In this document: piece by piece, positions 1 to 8,671 of the stretch
Layout of the letters: every line of letters begins with the position of its first letter
Position numbering within the stretch: position 1 is the stretch's first letter
Source of the DNA: Gordonia amarae NBRC 15530
GTDB taxonomy: Bacteria; Actinomycetota; Actinomycetes; Mycobacteriales; Mycobacteriaceae
Length of the DNA stretch: 64,000 bases
NCBI RefSeq assembly: GCF_000241345.1
Contig: NZ_BAED01000028.1
Span: forward strand, 1-64,000
Direction of reading: 5' to 3'
Position numbers and translations under genes: made by a program
Notes under the pieces: generated by a model
The model's input: only the letters and a program-made list of their open reading frames with translations
The model's database searches: none
What the model was told of the DNA's origin: nothing

Positions 1-612
1 CATTTCGACCGGGAAGACTCGAAGCCCGGCGCAGACCTCGTGTTCGGCGTCTACGGCCGCAATGGAGCCCGGTCATTTCGACCGGGAAGACCCAGCCTTT
101 TTGGATCGACGGAAAGACTGTAGGCGCTAGTGCCGCAATGGAGCCCGGTCATTTCGACCGGGAAGACGCCATCTGTAAGGCGCTAGGCACCGCACTACTA
201 CCCGGCCGCAATGGAGCCCGGTCATTTCGACCGGGAAGACTCGGTGGTCGGTGTTGGTGTCGCTTGGCATGACCTGCCGCAATGGAGCCCGGTCATTTCG
301 ACCGGGAAGACCCGAAGACCCGGAGTTCTTCGCACTGTTCGCCGATGCCGACGCCGCAATGGAGCCCGGTCATTTCGACCGGGAAGACATGTAGCCGAGC
401 AACTCGTCGACGCTGTCGATGTCGGCGCCGCAATGGAGCCCGGTCATTTCGACCGGGAAGACCAGCTTCCTGCAGAAGCCCCGGCACCCGAGCTGTCTCC
501 TCCGCCGCAATGGAGCCCGGTCATTTCGACCGGGAAGACTTCTGAGCCGCGCATCGAGGTCAAGTGGGCCGACATGGCCGCAATGGAGCCCGGTCATTTC
601 GACCGGGAAGAC
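1..612 (-). CRISPR. CRISPR array, 8 full repeats plus one partial, truncated by window edge
   Basis: Eight identical 36-nt repeats lie at 56-91, 132-167, 205-240, 276-311, 353-388, 427-462, 504-539 and 577-612, and the last 18 nt of another repeat fill 1-18. Spacers are 35-41 nt. Each repeat holds a perfect 7-bp palindrome (CCCGGTC/GACCGGG, 5-nt loop). Read on the minus strand the repeat ends CTCCATTGCGGC, which resembles the ATTGAAAC-type 3' end that forms the crRNA 5' handle in many type I systems. I therefore infer minus-strand transcription with the leader at 613-785, next to cas2. No repeat degeneracy is visible, as expected for the leader-proximal end. The array continues beyond position 1. 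Confidence 0.97.
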
Positions 613-785
613 CGCTCGCGAGATTCACCCGTTCCGACCAGCGGAAACAGGGCACCTCGCGAGAGGTGGTTGGTACGGCATAGCCAGTCCTACGTTACAC
701 CAAGTATGAAGTTCTCAAACAACGCTCTGACCAGCGCGCGAGCACTGTCCAGGAAGTTCGACGCGGTCGGACCGCTCGCGGGGGA
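613..785 (-). promoter_or_regulatory. Probable CRISPR leader between array and cas2
   Basis: This is the non-coding stretch between the last repeat and the 3' end of cas2. If the array is read on the minus strand, as the repeat polarity suggests, this is the leader with the array promoter. It contains an inverted element, CTCGCGAG, at about 615-622 and again at about 656-663. No clear -35/-10 pair is visible. Assignment rests on position and repeat orientation. Confidence 0.5.
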
Positions 786-1079
786 TCACAGGACTGTCGT
801 ACCTGATGTGGGCAACGTGCGAGGCTTCCCGAGCTGGGTAACGGCTGCGGCACTGCCCGTGGTCCCGAGGTCGATCATCACGACGGAATCTTCCCGATAG
901 TCCATGACTACATGGATATCACTTCGCCACTGAACCAGTTCAAGCTCCGACAGATCACAGAGGAATACTGAGTATTGCAAACGAGTTCCGTACGCCTCCA
1001 TGACCTTACAGACCTGCCGCAGCCGGCGAGGTTCGCAGATGTCGTATGCGATGAGGTGTCGCCTTCTGGCCATGGCCAC
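786..1079 (-). CDS. cas2: CRISPR-associated endonuclease Cas2
   Basis: A 97-aa protein of usual Cas2 size. The first strand carries the conserved Asp (LIAYDI, D13) followed by RLRQVCKVMEAYG, the typical ferredoxin-fold start, and then LQYSVFLCDLS, the second-strand motif. Cas2 dimers bridge two Cas1 dimers in the spacer-integration complex. The GTG at 1079 directly abuts the TGA of cas4-cas1, and an alternative in-frame ATG lies at 1073. The two genes are evidently translationally coupled. The C-terminal 25 residues are unremarkable and may be disordered. Confidence 0.95.
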   Translation of the reverse strand: MAMARRRHLIAYDICEPRRLRQVCKVMEAYGTRLQYSVFLCDLSELELVQWRSDIHVVMDYREDSVVMIDLGTTGSAAAVTQLGKPRTLPTSGTTVL

Positions 1080-2732
1080 TCACCTCGTGACCATCGGGGT
1101 GTACTGCCGGAGTTCACCAATCAGAACTCCTGCCAGGATCCGCGCTTGAACATCGAGCACCCGCCGATATGAGATCTTGTAGCGAAACACCGGATGGGTT
1201 ACCTGAACGTCCAAACGGCGCTCGTATGCCCGAATCACTTTGCGCCGCCCTTGCAACGTGAGCCAGCACCCGCGACTGCGCCTTTCGAAGTCGCCGCTGG
1301 TCACCTCACCGTTGTTGAGCATGCTGAGTATCGCCGAGTCCGCGAGGAGCGGACGAAACTCTTCCATCAGGTCAAGTGCGAGCGCCGGCCGCCCGTAGCG
1401 CGGCTTGTGGTAGACCCCGATGTACGGGTCGAGACCGACCGCCAAGCACACAGCCACAACATCCTTGACCAGCAGCGCGTACACGTAGCCGAGGAGGGCG
1501 TTGATGGGGTCCGGCGCCGGCCTACGCCGCCGCCCGTTCGTATCGAACTCTTCTGCAAGTTCGGCGTTTGAGTCGCTTACCATCCCACTGAACTCGCCGA
1601 AGTAGACCCGCGCCGCCGCGCCTTCAATCCCGAGCAGTTCCGCCGCCGATGCAGCCGAGCGAGCGCTCTCTGCCATCCCAGCAAGAGCTGAGAGCTGCGG
1701 TGACACATCGGTGCGAGCATTGCGCCGCAACAACGTTCGCGAGTTCTTGATCTTGCCCGCCACGATCGCCGTCGCGATCGCGAGTGAACGCTGCTCCGAA
1801 ACCTGGGCTTGCGCGATCCTCAGCTGAACGTACTTCGACATCTCCCCTTGCGCCCACCCACGCAGCCAGCCGTTGTAGCTGAACCACAAGACCGGGACTC
1901 CCCTGCTCCACAGCTCGGTGAGAACCTGTGTACTCACCTGAACACTGCCGTACACGCAGAGTTGAGCGACGTCAATCAAGCGCACCTCTACCGGCGCGGC
2001 CCCTTTCTGGACTACGCGGAGCCGCCCGCCCTTAATGCCGACCGCCGCGCCCGGTGTCGTGACATACACAGGACGTGCGTCTGGATCTCGCGGAACGATA
2101 CGTCGCGGGGGTTCATCGTCACGGCGCAGCAGCGCATTCGTCTCGTCCGGCATGCACAATCCGACGAGCGAACACCTCGGGCACCTGTTGCTGGCGACCA
2201 GCGGTAGCGGAGGCGTGGGCCGCGCGGCGACCTCCCGCGCTTCATCCGCCAACTCAATCGCCGCAGCGACCTCCACGTCACCAATGGGAATCGTTATCCG
2301 ACGATTGATTTCCGCGTAGTACAACACACCACGGTCAACCTCGTACCCAGCGTCACGCAGCAGTGCCGCCTGTGCGTAGAGCTGCACGACATCCGCTGAC
2401 CACGGGGCACCCGATTCCGACGGCTTGCCCTTCTTGGTGTCGACCGGGATCAGGGTGCCGTCGCCACCATCATCGACGCGATCGAGCACCGCAACCAGAC
2501 CCAGCGCATGAGATTCGATCTGTAACGCCGTGACCTTGACTCCGTTCCCAACGTCCTCGGGTTCCGGAAGCGACCCCGCTCGCTTGTCAACGGCACGGTG
2601 GACAAAGCTCCCGTGCTCGGTGTCGTGGCTCGGAGCCCACCTCTTGTCGACCCATTCGAAGTAGAACAAGCGGGGACAGTACACATACTCATTGAGCATG
2701 CGGGCCGGCAACAGCTCGATGTCAGCCGTCAT
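1080..2732 (-). CDS. cas4-cas1: Cas4-Cas1 fusion (adaptation nuclease/integrase)
   Basis: A 550-aa natural fusion typical of type I-G. Residues 1-200 form a Cas4 RecB-like nuclease with C19 near the N-terminus, a C-x2-C-x5-C cluster at C184/C187/C193 (Fe-S ligands), a V-D98-T-K motif and the QLYAQ helix. From about residue 220 it is Cas1, with catalytic residues readable as E370 (LLGIEGAA), H442 (YHKPRYG) and D454 (LALDLMEEF). Cas4 trims prespacers for PAM and length; Cas1 integrates them. It is read divergently from cas3 and followed without a gap by cas2. Full length, no frameshift seen. Confidence 0.97.
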   Translation of the reverse strand: MTADIELLPARMLNEYVYCPRLFYFEWVDKRWAPSHDTEHGSFVHRAVDKRAGSLPEPEDVGNGVKVTALQIESHALGLVAVLDRVDDGGDGTLIPVDTKKGKPSESGAPWSADVVQLYAQAALLRDAGYEVDRGVLYYAEINRRITIPIGDVEVAAAIELADEAREVAARPTPPLPLVASNRCPRCSLVGLCMPDETNALLRRDDEPPRRIVPRDPDARPVYVTTPGAAVGIKGGRLRVVQKGAAPVEVRLIDVAQLCVYGSVQVSTQVLTELWSRGVPVLWFSYNGWLRGWAQGEMSKYVQLRIAQAQVSEQRSLAIATAIVAGKIKNSRTLLRRNARTDVSPQLSALAGMAESARSAASAAELLGIEGAAARVYFGEFSGMVSDSNAELAEEFDTNGRRRRPAPDPINALLGYVYALLVKDVVAVCLAVGLDPYIGVYHKPRYGRPALALDLMEEFRPLLADSAILSMLNNGEVTSGDFERRSRGCWLTLQGRRKVIRAYERRLDVQVTHPVFRYKISYRRVLDVQARILAGVLIGELRQYTPMVTR

Positions 2733-3083
2733 CCGATGGACTCCTCTCGCGGGGTCAGGCCTGAACGCGCATCACTCTCGCATGCACCACTGACATTCAG
2801 GTGTGTGTCTCACCAATGCCTGACGGAGTGCATCATTGAGAGAGGATCACGTGGCCCCGCGCTCTCCACGGCCGGGCTCCATTGCGGTTTGGACGACAGT
2901 TGCACACCGCCTGCCACCGTGGTCCGTCCGCTGGGAACATCTTCTTGGAAGAGAGATGTACCGTCATTAAATCTTACTTGACCATCGCTTGGGCTAGTGC
3001 ATACACTCACACCTACCCCAGACGGTCTTGCACAACACAGATTCCACCAGAGGCCTACGACAAAGCAGGGAATCGAGGAGCGC
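2733..3083. promoter_or_regulatory. Divergent promoter region between cas4-cas1 and cas3
   Basis: This 351-bp stretch has no credible gene and separates the divergent adaptation and interference operons, so it must carry both promoters. It contains a spaced inverted repeat, GTCAGGC at 2754-2760 and GCCTGAC at 2818-2824, a plausible site for a shared regulator. An AT-richer patch around 2965-2985 could contain the cas3 promoter. No perfect -35/-10 pair was identified. Confidence 0.45.
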
Positions 3084-5492
3084 ATGGCGCAGCACTCAAG
3101 CTACGGCGATCTGTTTCGGGCGGCCATGAATGGCCAAGACCCGTACCCGTACCAGTGTGACGTCGCCTCAGGAACGCATCTGCCTGCACTGATCGACGTC
3201 CCACCCGGCCTCGGCAAGACCGCGGCTGTGGTTGTCGGGTGGCTCTGGTTCCGTCTCTTCCATCCCAGCGCTGAGGTACGGGAATCTACGCCGCGGCGCC
3301 TGGTCATCACCTTGCCGATGCGCACTTTGACCCGACAGACGTACACCGTTGTCCGTGACATCCTTGATGAGCTTCAACTCGATGTCGGGCTCGGACTGCT
3401 CACCGGTGAGTCCGGGGACCGGAAAACCAGGCCGTGGCGGCTGGAACCTCACCGCAATGTCATTCTCATCGGAATCACGGATATCGTCACCAGCAGCGCA
3501 ATGTCGAGGTCGTACGGGTCCTCGCGGTCGTGCTTCCCGATCGACGCCGGTCTCATCTGGAATGACAGCCATATCGTGCTCGATGAAGTGCAACTCATAC
3601 CCAATGCGACGGCGACCCTCCGCCAGATATCCGCATTCCAGACGCAGCACGGCGCCAGCAGATTCGGGTTGACATGCATGAGCGCAACCGTGACCAGAGC
3701 ACTTCTCAGTACAGTCGACAATCCGTTCCCATCCGCCGACGAGACCGTCCGGATCGCAGAAGGTGACCAGCCCGAATCGCTCCTGCGCAGACTGCACAGT
3801 GCACGGACGATCATCAGGCTCGATGCGGACACCAAGAACGCGAAGGACTTTGCAGCGGAGATACTCCGGCTTCACAGGCCCGGAACGCTCACCCTCGTTG
3901 TCATCAACACGGTCGACCGTGCAACCGAAATCTACGTGAAGGCAACCACACTCGCACCAACTACCGGGCCTGCGATAACGCTCCTGCACTCCCGGTTCCG
4001 CCCGTACGAGCGGGACAGCTACATCGACCGTATCGGCACCGAGCCTCACGACGACATCCTCATCGCCACCCAGGTCGTCGAGGCAGGTATCGACCTGGAC
4101 GCTGCCACCCTGATCACCGAGGCCGCACCGTGGTCATCGTTGGTACAACGTTCGGGCAGGTGCAATCGAGCAGGATGGCGCACCGACGCCACAGTGTACT
4201 GGGTGGTTCCTCCGTCCGCCGCACCGTATGAGGACGACGATGTCGATGCGACGGTGGCCGCGCTGACGGCAGTCGACGGCGAATCGGTAACCAACGCCGA
4301 ACTGCTGGCAATACCGGCCAACGAAGCGATTCCGCTCGTACCAGTTCTGCGAGAAAGCGACTTCGAGGCGCTGTTCGACACAGCTCCTGACCTGAGCGGC
4401 AACGACTTCGACGTCAGTCCGTACATCCGGGATTCCGACGACATGGACGCCCAACTCACATGGGTCGACCTTGAATCAGCGCCGCCCACACCCGACACAA
4501 AGATCCCGGACCCGCAATTCCGCTGCCGCGTGCCGCTGAAGAAGGTCTTGGACGTTGCGACCCGAGCCACAAAGAGGAAGACGATCTGGTCCTACGCGCA
4601 TTCCGAACGGAAATGGGTGCAGATCAGCAAGATCCGTCCGCCTCGTCCTGGCGAGATCCTACTTGTGGACAAATCCGCAGGTCTGTACGACCCGCACAAG
4701 GGCTTCGACCCGAAGTCTGACAAGCCGGTGACCATCCCCGAGCCCGATGACGCGTCGTCACGTGAGTACCGCCTCATCGACAGCGCCGTGACGTCGGACA
4801 GCTCCGACGCGGACGGCGGATCGATCGACCACTCCCAGTGGCTGTCACTCGACCAACATCTCACCGAGACGCAGGCACAAGCACGCGTGCTCGTCGAGAA
4901 CCTTCCGCTGGAGTCCGCACTCAGGGACGACGTAGTCCTCTCGGCGTACCTACACGACCTGGGTAAAGCCCATTCCACGTGGCAGAATGCGCTGCAGGCC
5001 ACCGGAGAGCCACCGGACCGGAACATCGCGTGGGCCAAGTCCCCCGGTACGTCCCGGCTCGTCTACGAAGGTGATATTACGAGCTTCCGCCACGAACTGG
5101 CCTCGGTCGCGATCCTCGATGCCGAGATGTCACATCTCCTCGATAAGGCACACGACCGCGATCTGGTTCGCTACCTCATCGCCGCGCACCACGGTAAAAT
5201 CCGCATGAAAGTCCGCGACCTCGACGGCGCCGCGACCGGCACCGTGTTCGGAATCGCCGAAGGTAGTGCCGATGTATTCCCCGTCCTGGATGAGCCGGCG
5301 CAGCAGGTGTCACTGACAACCGATCAGTTCCGAACTGTCAACCCAGGCGGGCAAGGCTGGGTCGAGATGACCGCCGACCTCATCGAGCGATACGGTCTGT
5401 GCCGCCTGTCATATCTCGAAATGCTTGTGCGTGTTGCTGACTGGCGCGCAAGCAGCAGACGATTCCAGATACCTGAGGGGGCAGCGCAATGA
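3084..5492 (+). CDS. cas3: Cas3 helicase-nuclease, type I-G architecture (helicase then HD)
   Basis: An 802-aa Cas3. The helicase is N-terminal, with Walker A PPGLGKT (residues 40-46), the DExH-type box as D167-E-V-Q, and a C-terminal helicase half with TQVVEAGIDLD and QRSGRCNRAG. The HD nuclease is C-terminal (H624-D625, LHDLGK, then later AAHHGK). This helicase-first order is characteristic of type I-G/I-U Cas3. Cascade recruits it to degrade target DNA. I chose ATG 3084 because AGGAG sits at 3076-3080; the longer reading from GTG 2997 has no ribosome site. Its stop overlaps csx17 by 4 bp (ATGA). Confidence 0.95.
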   Translation: MAQHSSYGDLFRAAMNGQDPYPYQCDVASGTHLPALIDVPPGLGKTAAVVVGWLWFRLFHPSAEVRESTPRRLVITLPMRTLTRQTYTVVRDILDELQLDVGLGLLTGESGDRKTRPWRLEPHRNVILIGITDIVTSSAMSRSYGSSRSCFPIDAGLIWNDSHIVLDEVQLIPNATATLRQISAFQTQHGASRFGLTCMSATVTRALLSTVDNPFPSADETVRIAEGDQPESLLRRLHSARTIIRLDADTKNAKDFAAEILRLHRPGTLTLVVINTVDRATEIYVKATTLAPTTGPAITLLHSRFRPYERDSYIDRIGTEPHDDILIATQVVEAGIDLDAATLITEAAPWSSLVQRSGRCNRAGWRTDATVYWVVPPSAAPYEDDDVDATVAALTAVDGESVTNAELLAIPANEAIPLVPVLRESDFEALFDTAPDLSGNDFDVSPYIRDSDDMDAQLTWVDLESAPPTPDTKIPDPQFRCRVPLKKVLDVATRATKRKTIWSYAHSERKWVQISKIRPPRPGEILLVDKSAGLYDPHKGFDPKSDKPVTIPEPDDASSREYRLIDSAVTSDSSDADGGSIDHSQWLSLDQHLTETQAQARVLVENLPLESALRDDVVLSAYLHDLGKAHSTWQNALQATGEPPDRNIAWAKSPGTSRLVYEGDITSFRHELASVAILDAEMSHLLDKAHDRDLVRYLIAAHHGKIRMKVRDLDGAATGTVFGIAEGSADVFPVLDEPAQQVSLTTDQFRTVNPGGQGWVEMTADLIERYGLCRLSYLEMLVRVADWRASSRRFQIPEGAAQ

Positions 5493-7708
5493 CAGTCACC
5501 ACAATCCGCGGCGCGGCCGGGGGCAATCTGCTGCGCTATTTGGCCGCCACCGGTGTATTCAAAGCCGTTTCACGGCAGGCCGACTCACGAGCCACCGCCC
5601 GTTTTGTCGGCACCGACCTCGAAATCGATTCGACTGTAGATGATCTCACTCACTGGCTGACCAGCGACTACACGCCCATGCCGCTATTCAGCCCATGGAA
5701 CGAGGGTAGCGGCTTCGGCGCGAAGGACAAAGCACCCAAAGAGCATATCGCACGGATTATTGCCGCAGGTGACCGACGATTCGATGAGTTCGTTGCGACG
5801 TTCAGAATTTGTGAACCCTTCGCCGCCGATTTCCGCGCGGAAGGTCCGAGTAAGGACAAAGCACCGCTGGTCCTGCGGCTCCGCAACAACTGCCCGCCAC
5901 GGATGGTGGAGTGGATCGACACCGCCGTCGTGGTTCTCGGCGACGGAGAGCTGGCCTTCCCGCCGATCGTCGGCACCGGCGGCAACGACGGTAGACTCGA
6001 TTTCTCTACCAAATATCACGAAGCCATATCGAAGCTCATCACCACGACGCCCAAAGAACTACGACGCTCCGAGATTCTGGCGCAGAAATTCGTGGTCGAC
6101 GATCGAACCGGTCTCAGCAAGGGAGCTCCTGGGCAGTTCGATCCGGGAGCAGCGGGCACACCCAACACCTCGCCCTTCGGATCGAGCGACGGGATCGTCA
6201 ACGAGTGGGAGTACGTCTTGATGATGGAGGGTGCAACAATGTTTGCGTCCTCACCCGCGCGCCGGTTCTCGATGGACGCCCCGCAAGCGGTCAAGGCTCT
6301 GAACTCGTCAGCCAGGGTCGCGATGACCTTCTCGACCTTTGGTTCCGACCTCGGAATGGCGGCCGGCAGCCCGAGCGAAGAGAACCGCGGCGAACTGTGG
6401 ACACCGCTCTGGGAGGATCCGGTCCGGCTGCGTGTGCTGCAGGAACTGTTCCGTGAAGGGCGTGCCGTGTGGAATGGAAGGACCGTTGTCCAGTCGCCGG
6501 ACATGTATTGCGCCATCCGTTCGGGTGGGACGTCGGACGGATTCTCATCTTTCGACAGATTCACGTTCAGCCGCCGCAACGGGCTGGCGTTCAGCGCGAT
6601 TCGTGCGGACAGTGTTCGCCCTCGAAAGAGTAACCCGCTTCTTCGACTCGCGGCGGCAACTGAAGACTGGCCGCGTCGCGTCGCACGCGGCAGCGAGGTT
6701 CCGGCGACGATCACTCGCCACACGCGAGCTTACGAAAACGCACGCTTCCGGCTCGCCACAGACTCCGGAACGTCACAGATCCGGGCAATGCGAACCATGC
6801 TCGCGTCGCTGACACTGGCCGAATCGGCCGTTGGACGTAGCACAACCACGCGCGACAACCACAGCCCCCGCCGGTGCCCCGGCGCCGGCGTCCTACTCGA
6901 CATCATGCGGTCCGAAGATGCGTTTGGTGACACCTTGACGTCCGATATTGCCTTTCGTCTGGGACTGGGATTGGCGTCGGTCCGCACCCCCCGTGACTCG
7001 TCCGTACCTCGCGGGCGGGGCCTCCGGGAGCTCCTGCTGCCGATTTCCTCATCCGCAGGTGTCCAGGTCTGGACCGATTCCGCGATAATTCCGGGACTCG
7101 GGATCAAACCACTCGAGTCGCTGCTCACCGAAGCTCTGCGGTGGTACACGCAGTTCCGCGAATCCGGCTTCGACGCAACGACCCTGTCCTGGATCGGGTC
7201 GACCGGACCACGAACAGGAGTCAGAGTCAGCTGCCACGACCTCAGCAGGTGGATCGCCGACCGTCGGCTCGATGACGAGGTTCTGCAATGGACACTCGCG
7301 CTGATGGCCTTGGACTGGACCGGAATCGACTACAGACTTAACACATCCACGAACGGCCCACTCGATCCGGCATTCGCGGTGTTCGCATACTTGCGCAATG
7401 GAGTGCGACCCCCAATCCACGCGGTATCCGACTCGTTGAACGACAAACGCGGCGGTGTGGCACTGACTCCCGAGATCGTCTCGGCGCTCGCGGCGCATCA
7501 CCCGTCCACGGCACTCGATCACGCACGCCGCAGGCTACGTCAAGTCGGCTGGGGAACAGCCGACTCCGCGTTCATCGGACACACGGACAGTTCCGGAGGC
7601 CACCGAATCGCCGCGGCGCTCTTTCCGAACTCATTCCTCGGATCCGAACATGAGCACTTTGTGTATCAGCTGCGACCCGCACCATCAGACAATACCCACG
7701 ACGAGTAA
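5489..7708 (+). CDS. csx17: Csx17 (Cas8-type large subunit of type I-G Cascade)
   Basis: A 739-aa protein. The N-terminus has the family-diagnostic stretch around PLFSPWNEGSGFG (residues 65-77), preceded by GGNLLRYLAATGVFKAV. Csx17 is the Cas8u2 large subunit that recognises the PAM and starts R-loop formation in type I-G effectors. The start overlaps the cas3 stop as ATGA, so the two are translationally coupled, and csb1 follows after 28 bp. No nuclease motif is visible. Length fits the family. Identification rests on the N-terminal motif and on the gene order cas3-csx17-csb1-csb2. Confidence 0.93.
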   Translation: MTVTTIRGAAGGNLLRYLAATGVFKAVSRQADSRATARFVGTDLEIDSTVDDLTHWLTSDYTPMPLFSPWNEGSGFGAKDKAPKEHIARIIAAGDRRFDEFVATFRICEPFAADFRAEGPSKDKAPLVLRLRNNCPPRMVEWIDTAVVVLGDGELAFPPIVGTGGNDGRLDFSTKYHEAISKLITTTPKELRRSEILAQKFVVDDRTGLSKGAPGQFDPGAAGTPNTSPFGSSDGIVNEWEYVLMMEGATMFASSPARRFSMDAPQAVKALNSSARVAMTFSTFGSDLGMAAGSPSEENRGELWTPLWEDPVRLRVLQELFREGRAVWNGRTVVQSPDMYCAIRSGGTSDGFSSFDRFTFSRRNGLAFSAIRADSVRPRKSNPLLRLAAATEDWPRRVARGSEVPATITRHTRAYENARFRLATDSGTSQIRAMRTMLASLTLAESAVGRSTTTRDNHSPRRCPGAGVLLDIMRSEDAFGDTLTSDIAFRLGLGLASVRTPRDSSVPRGRGLRELLLPISSSAGVQVWTDSAIIPGLGIKPLESLLTEALRWYTQFRESGFDATTLSWIGSTGPRTGVRVSCHDLSRWIADRRLDDEVLQWTLALMALDWTGIDYRLNTSTNGPLDPAFAVFAYLRNGVRPPIHAVSDSLNDKRGGVALTPEIVSALAAHHPSTALDHARRRLRQVGWGTADSAFIGHTDSSGGHRIAAALFPNSFLGSEHEHFVYQLRPAPSDNTHDE

Positions 7709-7736
7709 TTCAGCATCGCCTCTAGGAGAACAAGCC

Positions 7737-8660
7737 ATGTCCCAGGTTTCCGCTTCGCGCACCCGCTACACATTTGAACTGGAGCCCATCGCCGGCAGAA
7801 GGTTCCAGCCCACCGGCTTCCCCGACCTCGGGCCTGCCATCTACCAGGTCCCCGGCAGGACGAACGACGACCTCATCGTGGAGTCCGCTCAGTCGATGGC
7901 GAACCACCTTGAAGGCACAACCTGGAACACTGCGCAGCAGAAGCCCGCAGAGGAGCTCGCAGCGCTGCCCTATGTTCGAGTGGTCAATCCCGACGGCGAG
8001 TTTCTGACTTCAAGTCGCCTCGAAGCGCACCGTCTTGCCTCCGCCTACGTCCTCAATGGAAAGGTGGACGGGTCACCGATGAAGGAAGTACTCCCCGAAC
8101 GTTTTGGGTTGGTCAAGGGCAAACCACTGGACATGGCCTGCGTCTACCGTGAGGTGTTCGCTCTCGACCCGTTGAGCTTGGTCCACGGCGTATTCTTCGC
8201 ACAGAAACCGTGGGCGTGGCAGCCCAAGGTCGCACGAGCGATCACTGCGTTCATCGAGGCCACGAATGTCGAACCCGCTGTCAGTGGCGGCGTCAAGAAA
8301 GACTCGGTCAACAACGAGGCTGAAAAGGGCAAGCGTGACGCCAAGGAAGGCTACGGGATGGTGCCCCACCACCGGACGGAGTACACCGCCGAAACCATCA
8401 CGATGTATACCGTCATCGATGAGCAACAGTTTGCGTCCTACGGACTTTCACCTGCCGCGACCGAACTGCTGTCCGCAGTCGCCAACTGGGAGGTCGCAAC
8501 CCTTCTGAACAGCGGGCTGCGTCTGCGTACAGCCTGCGATCTTGTCGTCGCCGGTGGCGACACACCCCCGTCTGTGAACGCTGCCTCCGACCGCCTGGCT
8601 GCCGCGGTCGCAGCCGCCTCAGACGATCTGGGCACCATCACCGAAGTCACCTTCTCCTGA
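7737..8660 (+). CDS. csb1: Csb1 (Cas7-type backbone subunit, GSU0053 family)
   Basis: A 307-aa Cas7-family protein that would polymerise along the crRNA spacer to form the Cascade backbone. Recognisable features are the early LEPIAGRRFQPTGFPDLG segment, the ESAQSMANHLE segment typical of Csb1, and FFAQKPWAWQPKVARAITAF in the middle. The ATG at 7737 has AGGAG at 7724-7728; a longer reading frame begins inside csx17 but lacks this signal. It is the third gene of the plus-strand interference operon, 11 bp ahead of csb2. Confidence 0.94.
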   Translation: MSQVSASRTRYTFELEPIAGRRFQPTGFPDLGPAIYQVPGRTNDDLIVESAQSMANHLEGTTWNTAQQKPAEELAALPYVRVVNPDGEFLTSSRLEAHRLASAYVLNGKVDGSPMKEVLPERFGLVKGKPLDMACVYREVFALDPLSLVHGVFFAQKPWAWQPKVARAITAFIEATNVEPAVSGGVKKDSVNNEAEKGKRDAKEGYGMVPHHRTEYTAETITMYTVIDEQQFASYGLSPAATELLSAVANWEVATLLNSGLRLRTACDLVVAGGDTPPSVNAASDRLAAAVAAASDDLGTITEVTFS

Positions 8661-8671
8661 TCGGATCACAG

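Noticed and set aside
211-900. Open reading frames through the CRISPR array with recurring MEPGHFDRED
   Set aside because: They arise from translating the repeats; the recurring peptide is the repeat itself.
2997-3083. N-terminal extension of Cas3 from GTG 2997
   Set aside because: No ribosome site there, whereas ATG 3084 has AGGAG at proper distance and begins the conserved region.
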